A stretch of DNA of 64,000 nt. Origin: Theobroma cacao (taxonomy: Eukaryota > Streptophyta > Magnoliopsida > Malvales > Malvaceae). Position numbers and translations under genes: made by a program. This document shows, in pieces, positions 32,481 through 44,725 of the stretch; position 1 is the stretch's first letter; each line of letters starts with the position of its first letter. A model generated the notes under the pieces. That model was not told the origin of the DNA, made no database searches, and saw only the letters and a program-made list of their open reading frames with translations. The stretch lies in NCBI RefSeq assembly GCF_000208745.1, contig NC_030854.1:4003921-4067920 (forward strand), in the 5' to 3' direction.

Positions 32481-33135
32481 TAAATATTATGTCCAAAAAA
32501 TATATGATTAACAAGAAATATATACAAACAAGGCAACATATGGGGAGTGAATCATTTTCATTGATAATAATTAATGTATCCAAATAAATTGTTCACCGAC
32601 AATATCCTCCACTCCCTCCTTTAAGTTAACTAAAGTGGATTTGAATTCAATCCTCGTTTAAGGGAAAGAGTGCTTACGATTAGGCTACTTACTTGGCTTA
32701 TGTCTCCAAAGGGTTGCTTTGCTTATATTGATGCTTTACTTTAATATCTATCTATCTATCTATGGTGAATCAAGCTTTCATTTTATCCTAAGAAAAGGGG
32801 GAAATAAAAAAAGAAAAAGAAAACAGAAGAATTGAGCAAATTAAAGCTTTCATTATCTATGCTTCCCGAATACAGTTTATCATGATTAATACTACGTTTT
32901 TCACAACTGCCTATTTGTCTTTGTCTCTGGAACGTAGCTTTATAACGAAGGAGAAGGGCTAAGCTAAGATTTTTGGGTTTTTTTTTTTTTTTATAGTTGA
33001 CCTAGGGGAAAAAAGAAGGAATATAAAAAACAATTACAAGTACTCCAACAAATACTGTCTACATCTATAATAGATGTCATACAAAAGTCAACACAAAACA
33101 TTTCTATATGTATATGGGTTCCACCTTCCCAATGT
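32481..33135. other. 3' flank of the dioxygenase gene
   Basis: Contains a short (TATC)n tract near 32745 and probably the 3' UTR of the minus-strand dioxygenase gene. No gene seen. Confidence 0.45.
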
Positions 33136-34661
33136 TCAAGTCAATTTCCTGGACTCCAAGAAATTCTTCTTCTTGGGCTCGCAAGATGAGATGTATTCAA
33201 GAAAAGTGGCAAAATCTGTATCCTTATAGCGCCTTGGGTTTGCTTCGTCAATCAGTTTAGGCGACGGTCCAACCATGCAATTGAAAGGCAGACTATGCAA
33301 TGAAGCCACCGACAGGCGAGGCTTTGCTGGATTCACAAAAACTCTGTGCAGCACACTTTTGTATCTCCCGTTGCTAAATATCTAATATAATAATAAAAAA
33401 AAGCAAAAGTCGAGATCAGCAATCGGTTTCGGCTCTTGGTTAATTTTGTACGCGGTATCAGTTAGAGGACGATACATGGCATTAAAATTCCACAATTTGT
33501 CAACCCTAAACTTAAAAATCAACTCACCTCGAGGTGATCACCAACGTTTACGACAAATGAATTGGCCCTTGGTTCAACAGTGATCCATTTTCCTTTGTAT
33601 TGAATTTGTAGACCTTCAACTTCATCCTGGAGAAGAAGGGTCAGGAATCCGTAATCCGAGTGTGGCGGCATTCCTAAGGTAAGGTCAGGCTCAGGGCAGG
33701 GAGGGAAACAGTTAACCACCATTAGCTGGCTTCCATCCTGGAATTGCTTTACAATTTCATCATCTTCTGGCGTCTTTTCCTTTGTGGCACCCCACAGGCC
33801 AAGGCTCTCTAGGATGGCCTCCGTGATCCTTAGAAACAAGTACTTGGTTTCTTTTGCGTAGGTAGCGGCCAATTCCCTGTTAAAATATAAAAATGGGACA
33901 ATTAGTTTATTGTCATATTTATTAACAAGTCCTTAAAATGCCTTATATTTTAATAGTATAAAGAAATAGTGTAGGCAAATAATGTGGCTAGAAACAGGCC
34001 TTATTGTTAAACAAAGCTGAGGTTATTTTCCTTTACCTGAAGTCCATGGGAGAGGAAGGCCAATGAGGGAGAACATCCGACAATGGATGGCAGACAAGCT
34101 TTAAGAAGTCTCTCCAACAGAACACAGCATCTTTGCTCTGGTTTAAGCTCGTTCCATATCGAACAGGTGAGGCCATGTCGGAGGTCATGTATTTTGCTCT
34201 TTCCTCGTATGGGAGCCCAAAGAACCTGGTGCTCACATCGATCATGCTTCTTATAACTTCAATGGGGATGCCATGGTTTATCACCTGCATTAAAGCATGG
34301 AAAAGAAGAAACTGTTTATATTACAATTCTGAGTTCTTTTTTTGTTTCTTTACAATTCATTTTATCTTGAGGCCTAGCTAGGTACCTGAAAAAATCCATA
34401 TTCTTCACAAGCAGAGGAGAGGGAGTTGAGGACTAGGGAGCGGTTTGGGCCTTCCAATTCAGCAAAATCGATTATGGGCAGTTTAAGACTAGACTTAGCC
34501 GTATTTGGCTGCTCTTTATCTACATTGGGTCGATCAGATACAGGCAGTACATACTTTTTAGGAAGTTTGCTAACTCCATTTTCAAAAAGATGCTTCACTC
34601 CTTTCTGGAATTCGGTTTCCCTTGCATCATCGTTTGTCATTGCCAGTGCAGGGGGAGACAT
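33136..34661 (-). CDS. 2-oxoglutarate/Fe(II)-dependent dioxygenase (DOXC, F3H-related)
   Basis: Four coding exons: 34661-34386, 34284-34037, 33876-33528, 33381-33136. They total 1119 nt, 372 residues, in phase. The N-terminal DIOX_N part holds LPIIDFAEL and ACEEYGFFQVINHGIP. The catalytic 2OG-FeII_Oxy part holds the iron ligands H247 and D249 (PPHSDYG) and H303 (SVLHRV), and the 2-oxoglutarate-binding R313-x-S315. It resembles plant DOXC proteins annotated as flavanone 3-hydroxylase-related or 2-OG dioxygenase 19-like (Arabidopsis At2g44800/At3g60290 group). The substrate cannot be deduced. The start at MSPPALAM is chosen because an acceptor (TTTTCAACAG|GAAG) lies just upstream and a donor lies near 34803, implying a 5' UTR intron; a TATA box at 34914 fits. 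Confidence 0.9.
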
Positions 34662-34913
34662 GAATACACAACTTCCTGTTGAAAACATTTACGAGAAAAA
34701 AACCAATTACTATCTATAAAGTTTTTTATGTTAATGTCTGCATGTTTTATGAAAGAAATGAAGAGAGATAGTCTTCAATAAGAAGAGCTGACAACCCACC
34801 TAACCGTTTTGGTGAAAAACCTGAAAAGAAAGGAGAGGACAGTAGATTTGCAAGCAGGAGAATGAAATTAAGCAAGTGGTCAGGGATATGAAGAAGGGCT
34901 TTGGTGTCTAATC

Positions 34914-34921
34914 TATTTATA
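34914..34921 (-). promoter_or_regulatory. TATA box of the dioxygenase gene
   Basis: Minus-strand TATAAATA about 255 bp upstream of the chosen start codon. With the inferred 5' UTR intron this places transcription start near 34885. Confidence 0.6.
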
Positions 34922-37900
34922 GGAGGAGAGAATCAAGGGACTTAAACAGGAGCAAGTTTTGGGGAAACTGGTTTCGGCTTTATGAATCCCAGGAACTGAC
35001 TGGTTCCATTATGTAAACAAAAACCGTTGACAAAAAATCAGTCAAATCATAAGGAAGGTAGGGACTAGGAGAACTCCATCTTTCGTTTCCTCACCATTAA
35101 ATACAATTGCATTAACTTTCTCTTCTTAATTTCCTATTAGCTAGGCCCTACCTTTGGTGATATATGAAGCTGCCTCTCTCTCTCGCCCTCTCATCCTGTC
35201 TCATGGCTCTGACTTCTTGCATGCAGCTCATCGTCAGTAGGGTCGCTTTCCTATCTTGGTCACTATGATTTCTTAACTTTATTTAATTCTTTTCATTTAC
35301 GCACCGAATTTGATCGACCACTTTGGGTTTTCTCCATTGTATATTCTTTCTTTTACTTTCTTCAGTGAATAATCATTACTACTACCTTTAATCTTGTCAA
35401 AAACACATGTTCTACTCAATACCCACAATTTTAATGACTTTTACACCAGTTTGACTGTCAACCATAAAAAATCAATATATGTCTCTGGTAATTAGTTCTT
35501 AATTAACACCTTGATTTTCTGGGCTATATACATAGTGGAATGAGTCTAATGCCAAAAGTTTGGAAGCCAGAACTGGTCTTTTCTGCGTCAAACACACTTC
35601 TTTTGAATTCTACATATATCTAATTTGCATTTTTTTTCCACAATTTTTCCTCTTCTTTTTCCTTTTAATGGTCCCTAAGAAAACAACATCATAATATCTT
35701 GATCGACACAACACAGTTGCCGACGTACTCTGCTGGCCGTAGTTTTTGCATACAAGTCTGAAGAACAAGTACTTTTCAAAAAAAGTCCCAAAAACAAGCA
35801 AAACACAAGACAACAATTGATGAACCATTTTTCCAAAAAAATCCAAAACAATACACGACGATATATAAGCTTACAAAAACAAATGGTTGTCGAGCGCGTA
35901 CATAGGTTCACAAGTTGCTATTCTTTTTGGTAGCACTGATTTTAATAATTTTCAAATCAAAATTATATATCATTTTGTATTGACATTCAATAAAAAAAAC
36001 TTGTTTGGTATTGGTTTAAACTAAATTATTTTATAGGTTTAGCATATATCATAATAAATTACACCTCATAAACTTCAAATAGAGTTCATGCTCGTGACTA
36101 TACGTAGGTTCAACCGACCAACCAATAAACTTCCCATTTACACGTAGATTTTGTCAAAACAACAAAAAGACTATGAAAAACAATTAATCAACTCTCTAAA
36201 CCGCTAGGTTTATGGTTTACAAGTTTGGTGGTAAGATAACGATGATAACATTTGATTGAATGCTCATCCCTTTGTCATTATACTCTTGACAAAATCTTTC
36301 GGGTGTGAATTTATTTATTTTTTAATTTGTGAATTCTTTTTAATTCGTTGACGGATGATAGGCTGTGTATGTCGTGGACATGATGAGTTCAGCTCACAAT
36401 TAAGTTTCTTCGAAAGACACCTTAATTTGGATAATATGAGAGATTTTATATGAAGTATTAATTAAATTAACAAATTAAAAAGATGTCACAACTGCCCTAG
36501 ACTGCAGGCTTATGGATTCTCTAGTGAAACTGATGTTCAAGTGTTGATGATCTGGAATGGTTCATTATATAAAAGATGCCATGTGACTAGAAAGCTAGAG
36601 ATCCCAAGAACAGCAAGTTTGCTATAATTGGTATCAAATTGATCTTTCTCTCGCATACCTAGGAGCATATTCTACACATAGAGGTATTAATATTAATTGT
36701 ATAGGCATTCGCTACTTGTTTATTGATTATGTAGATATAGACTGCAAGATGCCATATTTTAGTAGATTTAGCCATGTATACACGCACCAAGTCACTGATG
36801 TGTCAAATTCTGTAAAGAAGTAGATGGATTTTGAACAATTTTAAAAAGAAAATTACACATAAAATAAATAAAAATATATATTAATAAAAAGGGAAACTTC
36901 TTCGATTCAAACAAGCTAAAATGGTAACAATTTAGGTTTATCCATACTTGCTACAGCTGTTGACCAAAAACATATAAAATAATGGAGCGTATATATATAT
37001 AAGGGTACATGCATAAGGTTAATGCTGTTGTGTACGATTATGTATGTTGCAAACGTGCATGTTAGCTCATTATATAATTTATCTAGGGTTTGACAAAACG
37101 GACCAATATTAAATTGGTAGACCCTGTAGGTAGATATTGAAGAGCTTATTTTGTTAGGAAATTATAAAGGTGTTTAGATGTAACATTTAATCCAAGACTA
37201 AAATCCAAATTTTTGAGTTGAAGGTTTTTCAAATGGTGTGAATATTGCAAATAGGATATACTTTGATGATTAAAGTTTGGTTTGATTGTTCAAATGGGTC
37301 CTAACAAAATTCTTTGCATCTTTCTCTCTTCGATCGGGGTCGCAGAAACAGGCCCCCAAATGCCCCTTAAGTGTTGTTCCCTGTAAAGCATGAGAGCGAA
37401 TCGGGGTTGTCTTAAAGTCAATGTATCCAACCAAAAGCTACCATTCTGCCCTATGGGGCATCAAAGGTGGGGCTCTGTGTAAGGTTGGGGTGGTGCCAAG
37501 CTGGTTCAAAAGTTTAACAGTGGTGTGACTCTCGTGTTTATATTGTTATCTTCATTTTGTCCTTTTATACTCCATTCGTTGCATGGCTTGGGTGTCCACG
37601 TCACCCTCTTCAATATTGTATGATGTATACCCAAATAAATTATGTCATCAATATTGTAAGTTGCTAACCCAATTATTCTAAGCTTTTGGGTACTTCCCAT
37701 CTTACTGCTCCATACGTATGCCCTTGTTTTAGGAGATTATTCTCATTTTTGTGTGTATTTGTCCTTTAAATAAAGGGAAAACAAGAGAATAGTTTTGTTC
37801 TTCTGATCTTCAATTATTATCGAAATCCATTAGTTTTCACTTTCAAGGAGAATCTAAGAATAGAATGGATCTGAATCGAGAGATGTAAATATCACAACTA

Positions 37901-38012
37901 ATTATTCCTATATACGCAGTCAAGGGTCAAGATAGGCGTTTGTGCCTAAATCCAGAGACTTTCATTTTGAAAGGTGCAAAGAAGAGCAAATGCATGGAAC
38001 CACATGACTCAC
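34922..38012. other. gene-free 3.1-kb stretch
   Basis: Promoter region of the dioxygenase gene followed by AT-rich DNA. Short frames at 35610-35911 and 37506-37700 have no family resemblance and overlap one another or are isolated. No RNA gene or element ends recognised. Confidence 0.4.
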
Positions 38013-38039
38013 AAACACTACAAAAAAAAAGCATTTTTC

Positions 38040-38360
38040 CAACAGATTTTTAATAAAAAAATTTGTTGAAAATTCTGTTGGTAAAAGCCCTGTCGGTAAT
38101 ACTTTTCTGTTGAAAATCCGTTAGAAATTTTCAACGAAAAAGTCTGTTGGAAAAATCTGATTTTGGTCGAGTATCTCTTTCGTATTCCGTTAGAAATTTC
38201 CAACGAAATTCTGTTGGAAATTCCGTTGAAAAAAAATTTTCTGACAAAAAATTCTGATGGAAATAATTCCGTTGGAAATGAGTTTCCAACGAAAATTCAG
38301 TTGGAAAACCATTTTTGACGGAAAATTCAATTGGAAAGAATTCCGTTCGAAATTGGTTAA
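38040..38360. repeat. left subterminal repeat array
   Basis: Many copies, in both orientations, of a roughly 12-base motif TTTCCAACGGAA or variants such as GTTGGAAATTCCGTTGGAAA. Spacing is dense and irregular. The same motif recurs at the right end. Confidence 0.85.
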
Positions 38361-39759
38361 AGTTTGGATACAACACCCAAACTGACAATGAAGTGACAAT
38401 AGCATACAACACACAATAAAAAAATGACAGGACATGTACATGGACGGGAAGATCTCACCATGCAAAATGACATGAAAAAAGTTAATATATGTTCTAATTC
38501 AATTAAACAATATGACAAAAGACCAAAATGCCATTAGAGCATCTCAAAGTAATGACTACAGCATAATAGTTAAGAAAAACAACTCTAAAAATGATAAATC
38601 ATCCACATCAACAACTGTTGGGATGAGCCCTACAGCCAATTGGGATTGGTTAAGGCTTGATTCTAATTATGCAACAACATCATTCATGTTGAATGATTAA
38701 AGGTTTTCCTTCATCAATAAGACATCAATTATAACAAGTTATAAATTTAATTGGATGAAGTCCATGAGATTAATATGCCTTGCAAGGGAATTGTAATGGG
38801 TTGCAGTTATGAGATCCTTATACATCAAAGTGTAATCTCAAAATGTTTCTAGTCAATGTATCATTGAGAGTGGACATCAATGATACTTAGAGATTGGTAC
38901 ATTCTATATTTCTTACTTGAAAAGTAAGCAACCGATCTCATAGGTTGAAGTATAGAGATACTTGGAACTATAATGTAGGTGCTTGCCTAGGAGAGCAAGT
39001 TCACTGAACATGACCCGCCATGAGAAGTGCATTTGGTATTTTACTCAAGTGTCTATGCAATACTTCTCATGTGTCAATTGTGTAAATACTCCATAGACTT
39101 AAGATACCAGGTTGTCTTATGTGTGGAGTGCTATGTTTTGATTTCATCCCTACGGGTGCCTAAACAGGATGCTTTTGGGTATAGCTTGAAGCATGTGAAG
39201 GCAAATGAGTGATCAAGATAGGAATCATCACCCCAAGTGATGCAGGGGATATATCCTAACTGTTCTTGGTTGATATCAGCTTATTGAAGTCCTTGGCTGA
39301 GGCGACTTAAAGATTATGAAAGGAGTTTCATAAGTCTTTATAAAGTTGATGATCAAATTTTAAGAACGAATATGGAGATCAATAAGAGTAGACACTGCAC
39401 CATGCTCTTATCATCTCCAAGATATATGATGAGGGAATGAATTACACTGAAAGGCTAATCACTGAAATGTTGAGTCAAATCATCTTAACTCTTCTAACAT
39501 TTGGGTGGCCATGATGGATTGCTAGATCCCAATCTTGATCTATGAACTCTAGGTAGTTAACTTGATTAATGATAGATTAAAAGTAGTTTAAATTTATCTA
39601 ATTCTAAGTTTAACTTAAGAATTATATGTTGAGTTCATTGTCAATACGTTAGAAGCCTAATGGGTTACACACCTAAAATAAATGTTGAAAATAAATGGGA
39701 GAGGTGATTAAGTTGGACTTAATCAAATTAGAAGTTATGAGCTTCTCAAGCACTTGATT

Positions 39760-40035
39760 AAAATTGTTTAATTAAGTTGTGCCTAATTAACTAAATTGTT
39801 TAATTAAATCATTAGGCCTAATTAATTAAATTATTTAATTTAGTCATTGGGCCTAATTAATTAAATTAAACAATTAAGTTATTGAGCCTAATTGATTAAA
39901 TTTGTTTAATTAAGTCATTGGGCCTAGTTGACTAAAATTATTTAATTAAATTGTTGAGCTTAATTAATTATATTATTTAATTAAGTTATTGGACCTAATT
40001 GATTAAATTAAACAATTAAGTTAATTGGGCTTTTA
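39760..40035 (+). repeat. 35-bp tandem repeat in the LTR
   Basis: Eight degenerate units with GCCTAATTAATTAAATT-like cores. The core recurs at 39781, 39816, 39851, 39886, 39922, 39958, 39993 and about 40028, a 35-36-bp period. It lies directly upstream of the TATA box of the LTR. Confidence 0.85.
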
Positions 40036-40124
40036 AAAGACTTAATTAAATTGTTTATTCAATTGTTGGATTAATTGACAATTACAAAATAGTTTTGTAA
40101 TTAGGGTTTAAAATTAATCCAATG

Positions 40125-40132
40125 TATAAATA
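40125..40132 (+). promoter_or_regulatory. TATA box of the solo LTR
   Basis: TATAAATA preceded by an ATCCAAT word, in the LTR, shortly after the 35-bp repeats. Confidence 0.5.
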
Positions 40133-40767
40133 CCTTGCTATAACCTCCAAACAAATAGAGTGGAAACGGTTGAAAAAAAAAAGAGTGAACGGTACAGTAG
40201 AAATTCTTTTGTCTTGTCGTTCATTGTGTGAAAAAAAATAGTTTTTCATTCACTTCATTTTTTTTTTTTTGTGTATTCAGCCTCACAATTTTGTGTGGAT
40301 TATGAGTTTATGAAACTCATCTTTGCTAGCACATTGTCAAGGCATAGCATTCCCAATCCTTAAAGAAGGATTTTCTCATTCATTAGTGTGGATTACCATT
40401 AGAGGCTGCACAAGGATTCCTTGGACAGCTTTGGTTTGCGACAACCGGGTTGAGGTGGTTGAGTTTTTGAAGGCTGATTTGGTGGTTTAACAAAGGATTC
40501 ATCAACTTTTGTTATTTAGGTAAAGTGATCTAATCATATACTTCTATTTTTAATTTAATTCTGTACTCAATTTAGCATAAAAGAGATCCTAGGAAAGTGA
40601 GGCGTAATTTAATTAGTTTAAATTTATTTCGCTACATTTTATTTGCATTTGATGCATGATCAGCCCTTATCCAACAACAACACATTCAGAAATAATTTAT
40701 TTAAAAAGAGTAACAAAATACAAACTGATGAATTAATATTGCTATTCCTGTAAGGTTACATGGTTAC

Positions 40768-42229
40768 CTCCTAACTGCGATTCACAACACCTATGTAACC
40801 AAGTCGAAGGGGAATCACTTTTCCAAGCAACAGGTTACGAGCATCAATACCTCGATCCATTATATCCAACTGGTTCACATACAAATAAGCCAAAACTAAT
40901 CAGAAATTTAGAACAGCTTACATATAAGTCGTATCATAATCTGGAAAAGAGAATTTTAAGTTAAAATTTGCACCTTTGTGATTATGCCAATGGTTCTATA
41001 ACCTGCTAGCATAAAATTAGCAAAATGATTCAATTAAATAAATATCAAACAACAACTCAATACAGAAATTGGCATTTTGATAGTCAAAATTACCATCAGG
41101 ATCAGCATTTCCTGCAATTTGCAGTGCATCAGAATTTGCTAAGTCTGAATTTGCTGGAGTTACAGCTAGAATCAGACAACTTGGTTGTTTAATGTAAGAC
41201 ATGATCATTGTTCTAATTCGAGCTTCAATGTCAAAGGGCTGGTCACCGACAAGAACCTTTGTGATTCCAGGAAGATCCAAAAGAGTGATATCAAGAACAT
41301 TTGGTGAGAAAATCTTAAGTCGAATCTACTTATCTGACACACCTTTGTTTCCTCCAGCCTCCCTATCTATCTCAACCTGCAGTCAATTGAGATTTACTTA
41401 ATGCAAGGACATTTTCATTTCTTTTAACTCCACAAATTACAAACATGCTTTCTTTATCTCATAAAAACTATTATAACTTGCAAGCAATACTTTAAAAAAA
41501 AAACACTTGCAAACAGCAATAAAAGGCTAGAGTTTGTCAAATAGCTTGGGGGAGAGAAAAGAAATATATCTGAAATCCTTAGCCAAGAACATCTAAATTA
41601 AGTGATTCTCTTTACTAGTTAAGTAACTATCTACCTAAACCCTAAAAACTTCAATGTAGTGAATTTTAGCGTCATTGTCACCTAAAGCCTAATTATTCCT
41701 TTTGGCAAGCTGTCAATTTCCCTAATCACAACTTATTGTGCATCTTAATTCTTTCACGTATCATCCAATTAATCTATTTCTTGCTTTAAAATTTATCTCA
41801 CAATTTTAATAGTCCTTAAGCAACCAGTCAGCAAAAGAAAATTCAAAAATGCCTAACTTCATAAAAACCCCATAATAAAAACCTTTTCAAATTGAATAAT
41901 CAAAATGCCTAACATTTGAACTTCTCAATCATAAAAAGCAAGCAATAAAGAACCTGAATCTCCCTACGAATCTCATAGAAATCATAGAAGTGCTTTTCCA
42001 GGCAAGTGAAGAAACTTGCCATACTCCTCAGAGCCATCAGGTTTACGCTTGGTCTGGAGGAGATAAAGAACTAGAGGGCGGCGCGTGCAGATATCGAAAC
42101 CTCGAGGCAAGAAGTAGCGGCCAACGGGTGATTCAATCACGCTGGACTTGCCACTACTCTAGCTTCCAACCACCACCACCTGCGGCAACTCTATCGTGGA
42201 CTGGCTCCCAAGCTGAGCAAAGATGTCCT
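40768..42229 (-). pseudogene. captured dynamin-related (DRP3-like) gene fragment
   Basis: Four exon-like blocks with intact splice signals on the minus strand: about 42229-41954, 41376-41094, 41002-40974 and 40869-40768. They read as the N-terminal GTPase region of a plant dynamin, closest in memory to DRP3 (mitochondrial/peroxisomal fission). Visible parts are DIFAQLGSQSTIELPQVVVV, the P-loop region, LDLPGITK (switch region), [20 protein letters not shown], and LDIMDRG (the TKLD motif split over exons). The gene is dead: stop codons replace the Gln in the P-loop (GS-stop-SSGKS), the Gln of VSDKQIR and the Gln of NRSQE, and there is a frameshift near 42000. Introns are kept, so capture was at DNA level. 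The left breakpoint abuts the subterminal repeats. Confidence 0.85.
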
Positions 42230-42274
42230 ATTTATAAAAAGTTTAAAATATTTTTAAAAAAAATTCAAAAATAC

Positions 42275-42540
42275 TATTACCAATGGAAATTTCCGTTAGA
42301 AACTTCATCGGACTTTCAAATTTTTTTTGGTTTTTTAAATTTCCAACGGATTTCCAACAGAAAATTTTCTGTTGGAAAATTTGGTGGGAGAATTTTTTTT
42401 TTACACTAACAAATTTTCTAACGGAAAATTTACGTTGGAAATCCATCGGAAAAACTATAACAAATTTGGAATGATATTTGTTGGAAATCCGTTGAAAATT
42501 TCCAACGAAATTTGTCAATAGAATTTTTTCCGTCAGAAAA
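42275..42540. repeat. right subterminal repeat array
   Basis: Same TTTCCAACGGA/TCCGTTGGAAA motif family as the left end, in both orientations. It stops about 20 bases short of the terminal inverted repeat. Confidence 0.85.
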
Positions 42541-42562
42541 AACATGTTTTTTTGTTGTGAAA

Positions 42563-44725
42563 GTAACGGGTCATTGGATATAGAGGAAAGCAATCCCAAA
42601 ATTTAGATAGTATGAGGTCTATCCTTAAATCTCAACTGTCATCGCATAAAAAGAGCATTCAAAGTTCAAAATCAAGGTTATACTTCTCTCTCCCCCACTC
42701 TGTCTCTTATCTTCTCTCTCTCTCTCTCGTGGTCTAGTTTCATTAATGAGATTGACACAAAACTAACTAGCAAGAAATTGTTTGTAGATGTCAAGTATTA
42801 CATAAAGTTTTGATGATGGATACTATGTGCATCTTGGCATAGCCCCAAACGTGCATTGGAAGTGGTTGGTACCTGGCTACATCCATGTATATTCTTTCCC
42901 TATCATATAGTCTATATACAGATTTTTCATGTAGAGTTAGGTGAATTTCCTTGATTCAGCCCAAAATATAATGGATAGGAATGCTTCTTCCAAGCTGTCA
43001 ACATTAATTATATTTAATTTTATTGTAAAGCAAACCAATTCGGTTTTTGGGATTCTTTTGATAACTCTTTCATCTATAACAATGTACAAATGGTACAGTA
43101 CCACCTTGGGTACTTACAAAAACTTTGTATAAATTAGTCGTTAAAATTGTAATAATCATATAATATGATGCCTTGTTTTATTTTTATGAGTATTATTATT
43201 ATTATTTGAGAAGAAATATAGTAGATTAATCAGTTTGCTAAAAACAAGTACTCTTGAATTCAAAACAATTATTTGATATAAAAAAACCCAACATCGATTA
43301 GTGCTTCCACCTACAAATCAACTCTTTTATATCTATATTTATATTGGTGCTGCTAGTTTTATGTTTAGGGTGAGTTTTAGGTGGTGATTCTTGTGTTAAA
43401 TGATTTTATTTTATTTTATTTTGTTTTATAAGGTGTTCAAATAATCTTTTACTGGGATGCTGAAAAAGTTGCTTTCGGTTGATTTAATTTTAGCATGAAC
43501 TTGACTCTTTATCAAATTTTTAATACATAATTAATTAAATGAAAATCTATTTAATTGAAAAAAAAAAAAAAACCTCTTTTATGTCTAAAACAAATATGTG
43601 TGTATGGATGACGACTTTTTCTTTTTTTTGGCGAGAAATTGATGATCACTTGCTGGAAATGCGTATTTTTAATTCATGTCTAGCTAGCTACGTACATGTC
43701 CCTGGGCCTTAAATAGTTTCCACGGAGCTTCTTTAATTCAGTTGAAACTAAAAAGGAATAGAAAAATATTTCTCAACAAAGTCAACCCTTTTTTTTTATA
43801 TAATATCTTCATGCTTAATCAATATATATATATATATATTATTTTTATTATTAATGGTTGAATTAATCTCGTGATATGCGTTTTGTCCACTTCCTTTTTC
43901 AAAATTTTTTTTTCATCATAAATTTTGGCTTTAGTTTGGTTTCCTAACTTGAGAAGAAATTCAATACAACATCATAAATTGAAGAAATAACTTTCTCAAC
44001 CCTTTTTCCTTTTTTTGCTACTTGCTTTGCACTCCTACTAAAAAAATTTGACACGTGATCGATGAAATTATACATTAAAAAATATTTAAAAGTGAAAGGC
44101 ATTAAAACTTTTGAACAAAATGGAATCCGAAGAATACAACATAAGGGAGTATAAGGTAACGTTATTGTTCCTAGTAATTTTCTCAAGGCCATGGGATCAT
44201 TGACTAATTAACAATGTAGTATGTTTTCTAAGATAAAACACACAGAGGACACAGCAAGGAGAATTACTCTTCATTGGGTTTGGGCTGGAAAAACTTGATC
44301 CAAACTTAAGAAGATAAATCCAAATGCAATTGGCCTATAGAAGTTTCTTTAGGCGAGAAGATCAACTTATTTTACAAGCTAACTAGAAGATGAGCCCAAG
44401 CCCATTCCAGTAGTTCTGCTTTCTTTCCTTTAATTTTTCTTTCTTTTTTTCTTTTAATTAGGAACGAAAATGCAACCAAATAATGACATAGGAATGACAA
44501 TTCTGCAAATTCTATTCAATGAAATAGATACAAAAGTGACAGCTTGAGTATTGTTTACAACTGCATAACGCCCTATTTCCAGCCTGTAGAGAGTTTTTTA
44601 AGCTCTTGAGTACTCTTCACAATTCACAACCAACGTGCAGATTTAGTACTGTTTGCAAAGTGAAAACATACAAAGGAATAAAGAGGGGAACTAAAGACAA
44701 TATGTGTGTGTGTATTTGAGAACAT
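42563..44725. other. gene-free DNA with microsatellites
   Basis: Holds a (CT)n tract near 42712-42730, an (ATT)n tract near 43190, and an (AT)n tract near 43823. The last 200-250 bases are probably the 3' UTR of the minus-strand transporter gene. Frames at 42941-43132 and 43944-44192 have no family match. Confidence 0.4.

Larger units (their letters stand above)
38616..40676 (+). mobile_element. solo LTR nested in the CACTA element
   Basis: The sequence starts TGTTGGGATGAGCCC and ends AGCCCTTATCCAACA, with TG...CA termini and short imperfect inverted ends. It is flanked by a perfect 5-bp duplication ACAAC (38611-38615 and 40677-40681). At 2061 bp with no protein coding, no internal region and no second copy it fits a solo LTR left by recombination. 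A TATAAATA lies at 40125-40132, about 550 bp before the 3' end, suitable for an LTR promoter, and a 35-bp tandem repeat lies just upstream. Superfamily not determined. Confidence 0.8.
38016..42559. mobile_element. CACTA-type (Pack-CACTA-like) transposon
   Basis: The left end is CACTACAAAAAAAAAGC. The right end, read in reverse, is CACAACAAAAAAACATG, one mismatch in the first 13 bases. Both ends are flanked by AAA (38013-38015 and 42560-42562), the 3-bp duplication made by CACTA elements. Each end carries an array of subterminal repeats built on TTTCCAACGGAA/TTCCGTTGGAAA in both orientations (38040-38360 and 42275-42540), the transposase-binding layout of En/Spm elements. No transposase is encoded. 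The interior contains a decayed dynamin gene fragment and a nested solo LTR. Without the LTR the element would be about 2.5 kb. Confidence 0.85.
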
